DNA of 64,000 nt from Nitrogeniibacter mangrovi (GTDB taxonomy: Bacteria > Pseudomonadota > Gammaproteobacteria > Burkholderiales > Rhodocyclaceae), in assembly GCF_010983895.1 (NCBI RefSeq), contig NZ_CP048836.1, forward strand, positions 124,001 through 188,000, in the 5' to 3' direction. The notes under the pieces are model-generated. The model was given only the letters and a program-made list of their open reading frames with translations. It was not told the origin of the DNA and did not search any database. Positions 25,684-37,191 of this stretch are shown here, piece by piece (position 1 is the first letter of the stretch; each line of letters starts with the position of its first letter). A program made the position numbers and the translations under genes.

Positions 25684-26142
25684 GGGCAGGGCGCCGACGG
25701 TGAGCACCGCCCGCAGGGGCGGCGGCGGCAGGCAGGCGGCCACGTAGCCGATGGCGCCCGGGGTGCCGGCGACGAACATCCGCACCGCGTTTTCCGAGGC
25801 CAGCACGTGGGGGGGCAGCACCCCGTGGAAGTAGCGCTCGCGCCAGTAGGCGCCGAGCGCTTCGGGAGGGCGGCCGAGCACGGTGAGCGAGAACTGGCGC
25901 CGCGTCGGGTCGGCCGGCGGCAGGTTGACCGGATGGATGCGGTGTCCGTCCGACCACACCGTCTGCTTGCGTTCGAAGATGCGGGCGGCCTCGGCCAGGC
26001 TCAGGTGATGGACCGGAACCTCGGGGCCGACGATGATGGCGAAGGCGGCCGGTTCACCGGCCCGCGCCGGGGTGCCGAGCAGCGCCGCCAGGCACACCAG
26101 GGTGCGCAGGGCGAGCGGACGGGACAGGGCGGCGCGGCGCAT
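25669..26142 (-). CDS. Phosphate-binding-like periplasmic protein (PstS-like domain)
   Basis: The 157-residue protein has a signal peptide and a short periplasmic binding domain of the PBP-like/PstS type: LAEAARIFERKQTVWSDGHR, VNLPPADPTRRQFSLTVLG and VAGTPGAIGYVAACL are typical. These small proteins resemble truncated phosphate-binding proteins and often occur with porins and sensor kinases. The ATG overlaps the porin stop by one base (TGATG), so the two are translationally coupled. No ABC permease is nearby, so a transport role is doubtful; ligand presentation to the adjacent sensor kinase is an inference. Confidence 0.75.
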   Translation of the reverse strand: MRRAALSRPLALRTLVCLAALLGTPARAGEPAAFAIIVGPEVPVHHLSLAEAARIFERKQTVWSDGHRIHPVNLPPADPTRRQFSLTVLGRPPEALGAYWRERYFHGVLPPHVLASENAVRMFVAGTPGAIGYVAACLPPPPLRAVLTVGALPDCKP

Positions 26143-27146
26143 CAGAACAGCACGCTGACCGAGGTCATGACCCCGTGGGGGGCGTCGATGCGGTTGTCCT
26201 GGGTGCCCACCCATTCGCCCTTGAACACGATGGCCGGGGTGTAGTGGTAGTTGAGGCCAAGGACGCCGATGCGCACGGTGTCGGTGCTGCCGGCCTGGTG
26301 GAAGGCCTCGAGGCGGCCCACCGCGGCCAGTCGCTCGGTCAGCGGCACCACCAGCTGGGCGAAGGCGCCCTTCTCGTCGCGCGTGCCGCCCTCGTCGGAG
26401 CGCCGGTACACCGCCTCGGCGCTGAACTCGTAGCCCTCGCGCGCCCACATGAAATCCAGCCCGAGCAGGCGCTTGCTCTCGTCCCGGTGGGCCTCCTGCT
26501 CGAAGCGGGCGACGGACACACCGAGCCGGCTGTCGGCCGTCACCGGCACCGTGACCCGGGCGCCGACGACCTCGGTGAACGGGTCGATGGCCGGATTGAC
26601 GCGGATCTCGTTGCCGCGCGAGCCGTACACCGCGTATTCGATGCCGTCGCCCATGGCGGCGATGGTGCCGGTGGCCATGAGGCCGGTCACGTTGGTGGGA
26701 AAGGTCTTCTCGGTGATGAGCGGGCGCGAGGTGGTCCACACCAGCGGGGTGGCGTGAATCTGGTTCCAGCGCCCGATGGGGGTGAGGAACTTGCCCACGC
26801 GCAGGGTCAGGGCGTCGTTGACCGCATAGTCGGCATACAGGCGTTCGAGGGCGAGGTAGCGGCTCTCGCCCTCGCGGTCGCGGCTCGGGTGGGCGAGCAC
26901 GTTCTCGTAGTCGAGTTCGGCGAACACCTTCCAGCGGGTCTCGCTCTCCCACCACACGAACAGGCTCAGATCGTCGAGCGCGACCCGGGTCTTCTCGCCG
27001 CGCAGCTTGTCGAGCGTCAGGGCGCTGTAGCCGCCGAGGGTGAAGCCGGTGTCGCCGAGGCGCAGGCCCTGGCCGAGCTGGTAGTCGGTGGCGTGCACGA
27101 ATGCCGACAGGCACAGGCCGGCGGCGGTCGCCCCCAGCTGGCGCAT
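26142..27146 (-). CDS. Outer-membrane beta-barrel protein (porin-like)
   Basis: The 334-residue protein has a signal peptide (MRQLGATAAGLCLSAFVHA) and alternating beta strands, for example FTLGGYSALTLDKL, WKVFAELDYENVL and LTLRVGKFLTPIGRW, the last being common in phosphate/OprO-like and related barrels. It ends in the aromatic SVLF expected for outer-membrane insertion. ATG 27146 was chosen for the signal peptide; an ATG at 27251 would add a basic proline-rich leader. It forms an operon with the small binding protein and is divergent from the kinase/regulator pair. Confidence 0.75.
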   Translation of the reverse strand: MRQLGATAAGLCLSAFVHATDYQLGQGLRLGDTGFTLGGYSALTLDKLRGEKTRVALDDLSLFVWWESETRWKVFAELDYENVLAHPSRDREGESRYLALERLYADYAVNDALTLRVGKFLTPIGRWNQIHATPLVWTTSRPLITEKTFPTNVTGLMATGTIAAMGDGIEYAVYGSRGNEIRVNPAIDPFTEVVGARVTVPVTADSRLGVSVARFEQEAHRDESKRLLGLDFMWAREGYEFSAEAVYRRSDEGGTRDEKGAFAQLVVPLTERLAAVGRLEAFHQAGSTDTVRIGVLGLNYHYTPAIVFKGEWVGTQDNRIDAPHGVMTSVSVLF

Positions 27147-27269
27147 GAGGCGGCCGGTGCGGCCCCGGTGGGGGCGGGGGTGCGCGCCGGTCTGCGCCGG
27201 CGGGGCGTTTTCGTGTACTTTCTGGTCTTGCACCGTGTTCGGAACCTTCATCCGGCTCAGCCTGCCTCC

Positions 27270-29032
27270 GTGACCATACGTAAAACGCTCCTCGTGGCCT
27301 TCCTGGGTGTCGGCCTGTTGCCGGCCATCCTTCTGGCGGGCCTGGCATTTGTCAAGTCGAAGGCCGCCGTGCAGACGGAGATCGAGGGCAATCTGACCGT
27401 GCAGGCGGTGTCGGTGTCCGCCAGCATCGACAAGATGATCTTCGAGCGCCTGCAGAACGCCGTGACCTGGCACCGGCTCGACATCATGCAGGATATTCAG
27501 GTCGGCGACGTGGACAAGCGCCTGTCCCTGTTCCTGTCGGATCTGCAGCAGGGCTACAGCGACGTGTATGCCGAGCTGGCGGCGCTGGACACCGCCGGGC
27601 GCATCGTCGCCAGCAGTCACCCGGCCGAGGTGGGGCAGGTGGCCGCGCCGGCGGTACCGTGGATCGACGTGCCGCTGTCCGGCACCCGGGTGACGCTGGA
27701 GCTGCCCGCCGGCGCGCACCGGGACCGGGTGGTCATGCGCGCGCCGATCGCCTCGGCCTTCACCGGCAAGCCGCTCGGCCAGCTGCAGCTCACCCTCGAC
27801 TGGAACGACGTGTTCGAGGTGCTCGACCGGGCCGGTGGCGAGGCCGGGCGCATGCTCGCCGTGCTCGACGCGCAGGGTCGGGTCATCGCCGCCTCCGAGG
27901 GGCTGCGGCGCCAGGGCATGATGGGCTCGACCGCGCTGGCCGGATGGCGCGAAGGGGCCGCAGATCGTCGCGTCGCGGTCCATCCCGGCGGCCCGGTGGC
28001 CGATTCGGCGGTGATGGTGGCGGTGGCCCGCGCCCAGGGCTACGCGCACCTGCGCAGCCTGGGCTGGACCACCCTCATCATCCAGCCGGTGGCGCTGGCG
28101 CTGGCGCCGGTGCATCGGATGACCCTCATCTTCGCCGGCCTGCTGGCCCTGATCGGTGCGCTGACGGTGTTCGTCGCCCTGTGGGTGAGCCGCGAGATCT
28201 CGCGCCCGATCATGGGGCTGACCCAGTTCGCGCGCGGCTACATGCGCGACAAGGTGCTGCAGGCGCCGCCCAGCGGTGGCTCCGGCGAGGTGGGCGAGCT
28301 GACCGAGGCCTTCGTGCGCATGGTGCGCGACATCGATCAGTCGCAGCGCAACCTGGTGCGCGCCTCCAAGCTCGCGGTGGTGGGCGAGATGTCATCGGTG
28401 ATCGCCCACGAGGTGCGCACGCCGCTGGGCATCCTGCGCTCGTCGGCGCAGATGCTGGCGCGCGAGCCGGGCATCAGCGACGAGGGGCGCGAGCTGGTCG
28501 GCTTCATCGACAGCGAGACCGAGCGCCTCAACCGCCTGGTCTCCGCCATGCTCGACACCGCCCGGCCGCGCGCGCCCAGCGTCGGGCCGGTGGACATCGA
28601 CCGGCTCGCCGGCAAGACCATCGCCCTGCTCGGTGCCCAGTTCGACAAGCGCGGCATCGTCGTGCACAAGCAGGTCAGTGCCGAGGACACGGTCATCGAA
28701 TGCGACGAGGAGCAGATGACCCAGGTGCTGCTCAACGTGCTGCTCAACGCCCTGCAGATCCTCGAGCACGGCGGGCGCATCGAGCTGGCAGTGCACGGCG
28801 ACGCGGACACCCTCACCATCGACATCGCCGACGACGGACCCGGCATCGATCCGGCCCATCGCAACCGCATCTTCGAAGCCTTCTTCTTCCAGCGCGACGG
28901 CGGCGTCGGCCTCGGGCTGGCCATCGTGCAGCAGATCGTCACCGCCCACGGCGGCGACATCGAAGTGGACACCAGCGCGCTCGGCGGCGCCCTGTTCCGC
29001 ATCCGCCTGCCGCGCCAACACACGGAGCCGAC

Positions 29033-29036
<4 letters not shown>
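27270..29036 (+). CDS. Membrane sensor histidine kinase
   Basis: The 588-residue kinase starts at GTG 27270 and has a transmembrane helix (LLVAFLGVGLLPAILLAGLAF), a periplasmic Cache-like sensor of about 240 residues, a second helix (MTLIFAGLLALIGALTVFVAL), HAMP-like linker, H-box VIAHEVRTPLGILR and ATPase motifs (NVLLNALQIL, GVGLGLAIVQQ). The gene overlaps the regulator by four bases (ATGA). It lies 124 bases from the divergent porin gene, which is a probable target or ligand supplier. Confidence 0.9.
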
Positions 29037-30412
<1,376 letters not shown>

Positions 30413-30423
30413 TGTGGTGGCAA

Positions 30424-30443
30424 GCGGATGGTGCAAAAGCACC
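30424..30443. promoter_or_regulatory. Palindrome GATGGTGC-AAAA-GCACCATC
   Basis: This is a perfect 8-bp inverted repeat with an AAAA loop, starting about a dozen bases after the regulator stop; positions are to within a few bases. There is no T-tract, so it is a poor terminator. Its form (GGTGC/GCACC halves) is like NtrC-family enhancer sites, and it lies about 110 bases upstream of the 5'-nucleotidase start. Confidence 0.45.
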
Positions 30444-30550
30444 ATCGATGCCGTCATCATCCTGACCCGATCGGGACATGGGGGTGTCACTCCGGGGCGG
30501 TAGCGTTGGGCGTCATGCCTTCCGCATCCCGACCCCTGAGGAGACCGTCC

Positions 30551-32491
30551 ATGTCGAACGCCCTGAAACCCGTCGCAGCCGCCCTGCTGCTCGGCCTGTC
30601 CACCCAGCTGTTCGCCGCCGGCTGCAGCGGCCATGTCACCGTCGGCGAGATCGATTCCGGCGTGGCCGACCGCGATGTGCGCGGCACCTGCCTGAGCGCG
30701 CTCGTCGACGCGCGCCCCAACGTGTGGGGCAATCATGGCCAGTTCGTGCGTCATGTGGCGCAGCTGACCCGTTCGCACGCGGTACGCCATGTGCTCGGCC
30801 ATCGCGAGCGCGCCCGCCTGGTGAGCGCCGCGGCGCGCTCCGACGTGGGCAAGACGCTGGACGTGAAGATCGTCACCCTGGGGGACTTCCACGGCAACCT
30901 GCGCCCGAGCGGCACGCGCACCATCGACGGCAAGAGCTTCGATCGCGGCGGCGCCGAATATCTGGCCGGCGTGATCAAGGACAAGCTGGCCGCCTCGCCG
31001 AACACCGCGTTCGTCAGTGCCGGCGACCTGATCGGTGCCTCGCCGCTGCTCTCAGCCCTGTTCCACGACGAACCCACCATCGAGGCCATGAACGAGATGG
31101 GCCTGATGGTCAATGCCGTGGGCAACCACGAGTTCGACGAAGGCCGCGACGAGCTGCTGCGCATGCAGGTCGGCAACCAGCACGGCGGCGACGGCTGCCA
31201 CCCGACCGACGGCTGCCAGGACGGCGATGCCTTCGAAGGCGCCCGCTTCCAGTTCCTGGCCGCCAACGTGGTGGACGAAGCCACCGGCAAGACCCTGTTC
31301 CCCGCCTACAAGGTCATGAACTTCAAGGGCAACAAGGTCGCCTTCATCGGCATGACGCTCAAGGGCACGCCGAAGATCGTGACGCCCTCGGGCGTGGCCG
31401 GCCTGCGCTTCGAGGACGAGGCCGACACGGTCAACGCCCTGGTGCCGAAACTGCGCCGCCAGGGGGTGAAGAGCATCGTCGTGGTGGTGCATGAGGGCGG
31501 TTTCCAGACCGGCAGCTACAACAGCTGCGACGGCATCTCCGGCCCGATCGTGGACATCGTCTCGCGCCTGGACGATCAGGTCGATGCGGTCATCACCGGC
31601 CATACGCACCAAGCCTACATCTGCCAGCTGCCCAACCGCGCCGGCCGCGACATCCTGGTCACCTCGGCGTCGCCCTACGGCCGCTTCCTGACCGACATCG
31701 ATCTGACCATCGACACCCGTCGCCATGACGTGGTCGCCACCCGCGCCGAAAACACCGAGCTGCTGTTCGAGCACAACGTGGCGCCCAAGGATCCGGCGAT
31801 CACTGCGCTCATCGCCAAGTACGATGCGCTGGCCGCGCCGCTGGAAAACCGGGTCATCGGGCACAACGCCGACGTGCTCAGCCGCAGCGTGAATGCCGCC
31901 GGCGAATCCCTGCTCGGCGACGTGATCGCCGATGCCCAGTTGCATGCCACCGCGCCGGCCGGCTATGGCGACGCGGTCATCGCGTTCATGAATCCGGGCG
32001 GCATCCGTGCCGACTTCAGCTACGCCCAGATCGGCACCGAAGGCGACGGCAACATCACCTATGGCGAAGCCTTCACCGTGCAGCCCTTCGGCAACTCGCT
32101 GGTCACCCTCACCCTGACCGGTGCGCAGATCGAGACCCTGCTCGAGCAGCAATTCACCGGCTGCGGCAACAACCAGCCCTACGACCGCGTGCTGCAGGTG
32201 TCCGACGGTTTCGCCTACACCTGGAATGCCGCCGGCCCGGCCTGCGACAAGGTCGATCCGGCCAGCATCACCCTCAACGGCACGCCCGTCGATCCGGCGG
32301 CCAGCTACCGGGTCACCGTCAACAGCTTCATGGCCGATGGCGGCGACAACTTCGCCGTGCTCACCGAAGGCACCGACCGCCTGGGCGGGGCGCAGGACGT
32401 GGATGCGCTCGAAGCCTGGTTCGAGGCCTACGGCGTGGTCGATCCGGCGAGCTACCCGAACGCGACGGCACGCATCCAGCGTGTGAACTGA
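30551..32491 (+). CDS. Secreted 5'-nucleotidase / metallophosphoesterase
   Basis: The 646-residue protein has a signal peptide (LKPVAAALLLGLSTQLFAA). An N-terminal region of about 85 residues containing WGNHGQFVRHVA precedes the calcineurin-like domain with GDFHGN, GNHEFDEGRD and ITGHTHQAY, which bind two metals. The C-terminal 5'-nucleotidase domain has NPGGIRADFSY and the nucleotide-binding region. It should dephosphorylate nucleotides in the periplasm or outside the cell for phosphate and nucleoside recovery. It follows the kinase/regulator pair, but its regulation by them is only inferred. Confidence 0.9.
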   Translation: MSNALKPVAAALLLGLSTQLFAAGCSGHVTVGEIDSGVADRDVRGTCLSALVDARPNVWGNHGQFVRHVAQLTRSHAVRHVLGHRERARLVSAAARSDVGKTLDVKIVTLGDFHGNLRPSGTRTIDGKSFDRGGAEYLAGVIKDKLAASPNTAFVSAGDLIGASPLLSALFHDEPTIEAMNEMGLMVNAVGNHEFDEGRDELLRMQVGNQHGGDGCHPTDGCQDGDAFEGARFQFLAANVVDEATGKTLFPAYKVMNFKGNKVAFIGMTLKGTPKIVTPSGVAGLRFEDEADTVNALVPKLRRQGVKSIVVVVHEGGFQTGSYNSCDGISGPIVDIVSRLDDQVDAVITGHTHQAYICQLPNRAGRDILVTSASPYGRFLTDIDLTIDTRRHDVVATRAENTELLFEHNVAPKDPAITALIAKYDALAAPLENRVIGHNADVLSRSVNAAGESLLGDVIADAQLHATAPAGYGDAVIAFMNPGGIRADFSYAQIGTEGDGNITYGEAFTVQPFGNSLVTLTLTGAQIETLLEQQFTGCGNNQPYDRVLQVSDGFAYTWNAAGPACDKVDPASITLNGTPVDPAASYRVTVNSFMADGGDNFAVLTEGTDRLGGAQDVDALEAWFEAYGVVDPASYPNATARIQRVN

Positions 32492-32513
32492 TCACGGCGA
32501 GGGTCATTTGCAG

Positions 32514-32543
32514 AGGGCCGTCACGGCATGCCGTGACGGCCCT
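32514..32543. terminator. Bidirectional intrinsic terminator
   Basis: AGGGCCGTCACGGCA and TGCCGTGACGGCCCT form a perfect 30-base palindrome between the convergent nucleotidase and DUF2905 genes, followed on the plus strand by TGTCTATTTGT. Confidence 0.8.
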
Positions 32544-32546
32544 TGT

Positions 32547-32750
32547 CTATTTGTCGTGCCACCACCACAGCAGGATGGAGAGGATCGCCGAGATGAGCAG
32601 CGAGGTCATCAGCGGGAAATGAAAGCTGAAGCCCTCGCGATGGATGTTGATGTCGCCCGGCAGGCGCCCCAGCGGCAGCCGATGCAGCCACGGCCAGCAC
32701 AGGCCGAGGGCGAGGAGGATCAGACCGAGGACGATGAGCGCGCGTTGCAT
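32547..32750 (-). CDS. DUF2905 family small membrane protein
   Basis: The 67-residue protein has two transmembrane helices (ALIVLGLILLALGLCW and the C-terminal LLISAILSILLWWW) separated by GRLPGDINIHREGFSFHFP, the signature of DUF2905. Its function is unknown. ATG 32750 gives the usual family start MQRALIV; an upstream in-frame ATG at 32771 is less likely. It stands between the nucleotidase and the aminotransferase. Confidence 0.87.
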   Translation of the reverse strand: MQRALIVLGLILLALGLCWPWLHRLPLGRLPGDINIHREGFSFHFPLMTSLLISAILSILLWWWHDK

Positions 32751-32811
32751 GGGGTTGTGTCCATGACACACGCCCCGGGGTTCGCGGAGCGTGTGTTCGG
32801 AGTCGTGCTCG

Positions 32812-33939
32812 TCAGCCCATCGCTTCCAGCGCCACGGCCAGATGCCTGACCGTGCGGTCGATGTGGGTGAGCTTGTCGAGGCCGAACAGGCCGACCCGGA
32901 AGGTGCGGTAGTCGGGCGGTTCGTCGCACTGCAGGGGCACGCCGGCGGCGGTCTGCAGGCCCTGGGCGATGAAGGCCTTGCCGGTGTGGATTTCGGTGTC
33001 GTGGGTGTAGCTCACCACCACGCCGGGGGCCTGGAAGCCGGGGGCGGCGACACTCTTGAAGTCGTGCGATTCGAGCAGCGCGCGCACCTTGGCGCCCAGT
33101 TCGATCTGCGCGGCCTTGAGGGTGTCGAAGCCGATGCCTTCCATCTCCACCATGGTGTCGCGCATGAGCGTGATGCCGTCGGTGGGCATGGTGGCGTGGT
33201 AGGCGTGGCCGCCGCCTTCGTAGGTTTCCATGATCTGCAGCCACTTCTTGAGGTCGGCCGCGAAGCTGGTGCTGGTGGTGGCGTCGATGGCAGTGCGGGC
33301 GCGCGCGTTCATCATCACCATGGCGCAGCCCGGCGAGCCGCTCCAGCCCTTTTGCGGGGCGCTGATGAGGATGTCGACGCCGACGGCCGCCATGTCCACC
33401 CACACCGTGCCGGAGGCGATGCAGTCGAGCACGAACAGGCCGCCCACTTCGTGGGTGGCCTCGGCCACGGCCTGGAGGTAGGCGTCGGGCAGGATCATGC
33501 CGGAAGCCGTTTCCACATGCGGGGCGAAGACCACGGCGGGTTTTTCGGCGCGAATGGCAGCGACCACCTCGTCGATGGGCGCCGGGGCGAAGGGCGCCTG
33601 TGCCTCGTCGCTGATGCGGCGCGCCTTGAGCACCGTGTGGCTGGCCGGGATGTGGCCCATCTCGAAGATCTGCGTCCAGCGGAAGCTGAACCAGCCGTTG
33701 CGCAGGACCAGGCAGTGCTTGCCGGTGGCGAACTGGCGCGCGACCGCCTCCATGCCGAAGGTGCCGCCGCCGGGGACGATGGCGACCGCATCGGCGTGAT
33801 ACACCTGCTTGAGGATGCGGGAGACGTCGCGCATGACCGTCTGGAATTGCTGCGACATGTGATTGAGCGCACGGTCGGTATACACCACCGAGTATTCGAG
33901 CAGTCCGTCGGGATCGACGTCGGGTAGCAAGCCTGGCAC
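32812..33939 (-). CDS. Class V aminotransferase (alanine-glyoxylate aminotransferase family)
   Basis: The 375-residue PLP enzyme has the fold-type I motif VPGGGTFGMEAVARQF near residue 60 and the Schiff-base Lys in SAPQKGWSGSPG. The family includes alanine/serine-glyoxylate and aminoethylphosphonate transaminases; the exact substrate cannot be fixed. GTG 33939 was chosen because GGAGA lies just upstream and the product begins VPGLLPDVDPDG; an ATG at 33999 without a Shine-Dalgarno sequence is possible. It is a single-gene unit. Confidence 0.85.
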   Translation of the reverse strand: MPGLLPDVDPDGLLEYSVVYTDRALNHMSQQFQTVMRDVSRILKQVYHADAVAIVPGGGTFGMEAVARQFATGKHCLVLRNGWFSFRWTQIFEMGHIPASHTVLKARRISDEAQAPFAPAPIDEVVAAIRAEKPAVVFAPHVETASGMILPDAYLQAVAEATHEVGGLFVLDCIASGTVWVDMAAVGVDILISAPQKGWSGSPGCAMVMMNARARTAIDATTSTSFAADLKKWLQIMETYEGGGHAYHATMPTDGITLMRDTMVEMEGIGFDTLKAAQIELGAKVRALLESHDFKSVAAPGFQAPGVVVSYTHDTEIHTGKAFIAQGLQTAAGVPLQCDEPPDYRTFRVGLFGLDKLTHIDRTVRHLAVALEAMG

Positions 33940-34138
33940 GGGGGTCTCCAATGTTCTTGTGCGCAGCCCGTCCACCGGGGTGCGCGAGCATTCAAGCATG
34001 CCACTGTTTGCGTTTCGGCTCCACCGCGCCGCCGGCATGGGAATTGTTCATTGGCGGCACGGCCATCGAAATGGCATAAAATGCGATCCGCGGATGTGCT
34101 GATGGCATATTCCGGCGTACCATGTTTCCCTTCCGTCA

Positions 34139-37100
34139 TTGGCTGCCCCGATCGTCATGCTGCCCGCTTTCACCTCCGACACCCGCCTGTTCGAGCTCAG
34201 TTGGCACGCCTCCGGCCCGCCGGTGCTGGTCGAGGCGTGGTGGGGGCGCGAGGCGCTGTCGCAGGGCTTCGAGTTGTGTGTGGATGTGCTGTCCACCGAC
34301 GCCCACATCGCCCTCAAGCGGTTCCTCGGCCGTGCGGTCACGCTGTGGAGCGTGTTGCCCGACGGCCATCGACAGGGTCGTAGCGCGCTGGTGCGCGCCG
34401 CCTTCGCGCTCGGCGCCGACGGCGGCTTCGGCCGCTACCGGCTGGTCCTCGTGCCGTGGGTCTGGTGCCTGACGCAAACACGCAACAACCGCGTGTTCCA
34501 GGACAAGCGTGTGGAGCAGATCGTCGAGCAGGTCTTCGCCGGGTACCACGACGTGGCCGCCTGGCAGTGGGGCGAGGAAGTGGAGGCGTTTCTCGCCCGG
34601 GTGCGCCCGCGCAGCTATTGTGTTCAATATGGCGAGACCGACTATGCCTTCGTCTCCCGCCTGCTGGCCGAGGAAGGCATCGGCTGGTGCGTGGAAGAAG
34701 ACGAGGCCGCTCCGGCCGGCCACCGCATGCGCCTGTTCGCCGACAGCGCCCGCTTTGCCGAGGACGTCCAGTCCGCGGCCGGCGACATCCGCTTTCACCG
34801 CGCCGATTCGCAGGAGGACTCGGACGCCATCGTCGCCCTGGGGGCGCACCGTCGGCTCGGCGTCGGTGTGGGCGCCACCCTCAGCTACGACTACAAGGCC
34901 AAGGCCGCCGTCGCCGCCAGCCTGCCCAGCCGGCAGCGCCCGGGCGGCCCCAACGCCCCGGTGCTGGAGGACTACGACGATGCCGGGCTCTATGCTTATG
35001 CCGACCGCACCGAGGCCGAGCACTACGCCGCCTTGGGCCTGGAGGCGCGCGAGGCCCGCTTCAAGCATTTCGTCGGCCGCGGCAGCGTGCGCAGCTTCCG
35101 CCCCGGCCACGCCTTCACCCTCGCCGAATCGCCGCTCGACGCCCTGATCGCCTCGCCCGAGGACGCCACCGACGCGGCGGCCACCCGCTTCGCCCTGCGC
35201 GAGACCCTGCACGTGGGCATCAACAATCTCTCCGGCGAGGCCATGGCCGCCGTCGCCCGGCGCCTGTCCGCCAGCCAGCGCACCGAAGCGTGGGAGTACA
35301 CCGAACCGACGCCCGACATCGCCCACGCTCCGCGCATCCTGGATGCCGCCGTGCTCGCCCTGGCCGAGCAACGCGGCTACGCCAACCGTTTCGAGGCCCA
35401 GCGCCTGTCCGTGCCCTGGCGCGCCGTGCTCGAAGACGGCACCGGCGCGCGCCTCAATCCACGCCCCACCGCCCCCGGTCCCATGAGCGCCATCGTCGTC
35501 GGTCCTCGGGGCGAAGCACATCCCTCCGGGGCCGACGAGCTGTACTGCGACAGATACGGCCGCATCAAGGTGCGCTTCCACTGGCAGGAAGGGCGCGAAG
35601 CGGACGATCAGCTCACCTGCTGGCTGCGCGTGGCCAGCCGTCAGGCCGGCGCCGGCATGGGCTGGCACAGCCTGCCGCGCATCGGCCAGGAGGTGCTCGT
35701 CGGCTTCATGAACGACGACATCGACCGCCCCGTCGTCATCGGCGCGCTGTACAACGGCCGGGGCGAGGGCGGCATCCGTCCCACGCCCGGCGGTGACACC
35801 AGCGGCGAGGCCGACCGGAGCGCCGCGGATGCCATTTTCGACCAGGCCACCGACCACAGCCCCTCGGGCCAGGGCAACCTGGCCGCCGGCAACAGCCCCG
35901 CCTGGCACGGCGGCGCGGCCGACAGCCACGGCCACCCGGCCGCGCTCACCGGCATCAAAACCAAGGAATTCGGCGCCCACGGCCGCTTCGCCGGCCACAA
36001 CCAGCTCGTCTTCGACGACACCGACGAACAACAAAGAATCCAGCTCAAAAGCACCGAATCGGCCTCGGAGTTCAATCTCGGGCACCTCATCCACCAGGCC
36101 GACAACTACCGCGGCTCCTTCCGCGGCACCGGCATCGAGCTGCGCACCGACGCCTGGGGCGCGCTCAGAGCCGGCAGCGGCCTGCTCATGAGCACCTGGG
36201 CCAAGGGTTCGCCCAGCGAGCCGGCGGGCGACAACAGCGCCGGCATGGCCTTGTTGAGGCAGGCCGGCACCCTCGCCCGGACACTGTCGAACGCTGCCAG
36301 AACGCACCAGACCGTGCAGCTGGCCAGCGCCATCGGCACCTCCGGCGCGGGCCGCAGCCACATCGACCCGGACGCCGCCCCCATCGACGCCCTGCATACC
36401 GTGGCCAGCGGCATGGTCGACAGCACGCGCTTCGACACCGCCCGCGCCGATGCCGCCGACAAGCGCACCGCAACGGGCCCGAACGCCGTCCCGCACCTGC
36501 TCGAGCCGGCCATCGTCCAGGCCGCGCGGGCGGGGCTGGCCATGGTCGCGGGGCAGCACCTGCAATGGACGGTGGGCGAGACCGCCACCGTCATGAGCGG
36601 CCAGGACACCAACCTGGCCGTCGCCGGCAAGACCCGCATCCACACCGGCCAGGCCATCGGCCTGCTCGCCGGCGCCATCTCGGCCGGCGACCAGAACACC
36701 GGCATCCAGCTCATCGCCGCCAAGGGCGATATCGACCTGCAGGCCCAGAGCGACGCGATGAAGTTTCAGGCGAAGCAGGATCTGAAGCTCGTCTCGGCCA
36801 GCGCCAACATCGACTTCGCGGCGGCGAAGAAGGTGGTGCTGTCGGTCGGTGGCGGCGCGAGCATCACCATCGATGGCGGCATCACCGTGCAGTGCCCGGG
36901 GACGATCACGGTGCATGCCAGTGCGAAGAGTTTCTCGGGGCCGACGAGCTTGAGCTACGACGCCCCGGCGTTCATGCCGCCGGACGGCTTCCACGCGCAG
37001 CCGGTACTGAGCTGGGAGGGTATGGATGCCCCGGTGGTCAATCGCCGTTTCCGCGCCACCCTGGAAGACGGGCGCGTGGTCGAAGGGCGCACCGATGCGC

Positions 37101-37174
37101 ACGGGCGGGCCGCCATTGCCGAGACCGCCGGCTTTCAGCATGCGAGCGTCGAAATCCTGCCGGACGACGACTGA
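34139..37174 (+). CDS. vgrG: VgrG spike protein of a type VI secretion system
   Basis: The 1011-residue protein has a gp27-like base, a gp5-like OB region near residues 440-540 (DRYGRIKVRFHWQEGRE, LPRIGQEVLVGFMNDDIDRP) and the DUF2345 beta-helix (DIDLQAQSDAMKFQAKQDLK). The last 60-70 residues (RFRATLEDGRVVEGRTDAHG) look like a transthyretin-like domain, as in VgrG proteins that bind lipase effectors. The start TTG 34139 is weak, and ATG 34157 is an alternative. It heads a vgrG-effector-immunity island; no structural T6SS genes occur in the window. Confidence 0.93.
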   Translation: MAAPIVMLPAFTSDTRLFELSWHASGPPVLVEAWWGREALSQGFELCVDVLSTDAHIALKRFLGRAVTLWSVLPDGHRQGRSALVRAAFALGADGGFGRYRLVLVPWVWCLTQTRNNRVFQDKRVEQIVEQVFAGYHDVAAWQWGEEVEAFLARVRPRSYCVQYGETDYAFVSRLLAEEGIGWCVEEDEAAPAGHRMRLFADSARFAEDVQSAAGDIRFHRADSQEDSDAIVALGAHRRLGVGVGATLSYDYKAKAAVAASLPSRQRPGGPNAPVLEDYDDAGLYAYADRTEAEHYAALGLEAREARFKHFVGRGSVRSFRPGHAFTLAESPLDALIASPEDATDAAATRFALRETLHVGINNLSGEAMAAVARRLSASQRTEAWEYTEPTPDIAHAPRILDAAVLALAEQRGYANRFEAQRLSVPWRAVLEDGTGARLNPRPTAPGPMSAIVVGPRGEAHPSGADELYCDRYGRIKVRFHWQEGREADDQLTCWLRVASRQAGAGMGWHSLPRIGQEVLVGFMNDDIDRPVVIGALYNGRGEGGIRPTPGGDTSGEADRSAADAIFDQATDHSPSGQGNLAAGNSPAWHGGAADSHGHPAALTGIKTKEFGAHGRFAGHNQLVFDDTDEQQRIQLKSTESASEFNLGHLIHQADNYRGSFRGTGIELRTDAWGALRAGSGLLMSTWAKGSPSEPAGDNSAGMALLRQAGTLARTLSNAARTHQTVQLASAIGTSGAGRSHIDPDAAPIDALHTVASGMVDSTRFDTARADAADKRTATGPNAVPHLLEPAIVQAARAGLAMVAGQHLQWTVGETATVMSGQDTNLAVAGKTRIHTGQAIGLLAGAISAGDQNTGIQLIAAKGDIDLQAQSDAMKFQAKQDLKLVSASANIDFAAAKKVVLSVGGGASITIDGGITVQCPGTITVHASAKSFSGPTSLSYDAPAFMPPDGFHAQPVLSWEGMDAPVVNRRFRATLEDGRVVEGRTDAHGRAAIAETAGFQHASVEILPDDD

Positions 37175-37191
37175 CACGGAACACACCGACC

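Noticed and set aside
34051-34080. Possible -35/-10 boxes (TTGGCG, CATAAA) before vgrG
   Set aside because: The match is weak and the spacing of 18 is common by chance, so it was not listed as a promoter.
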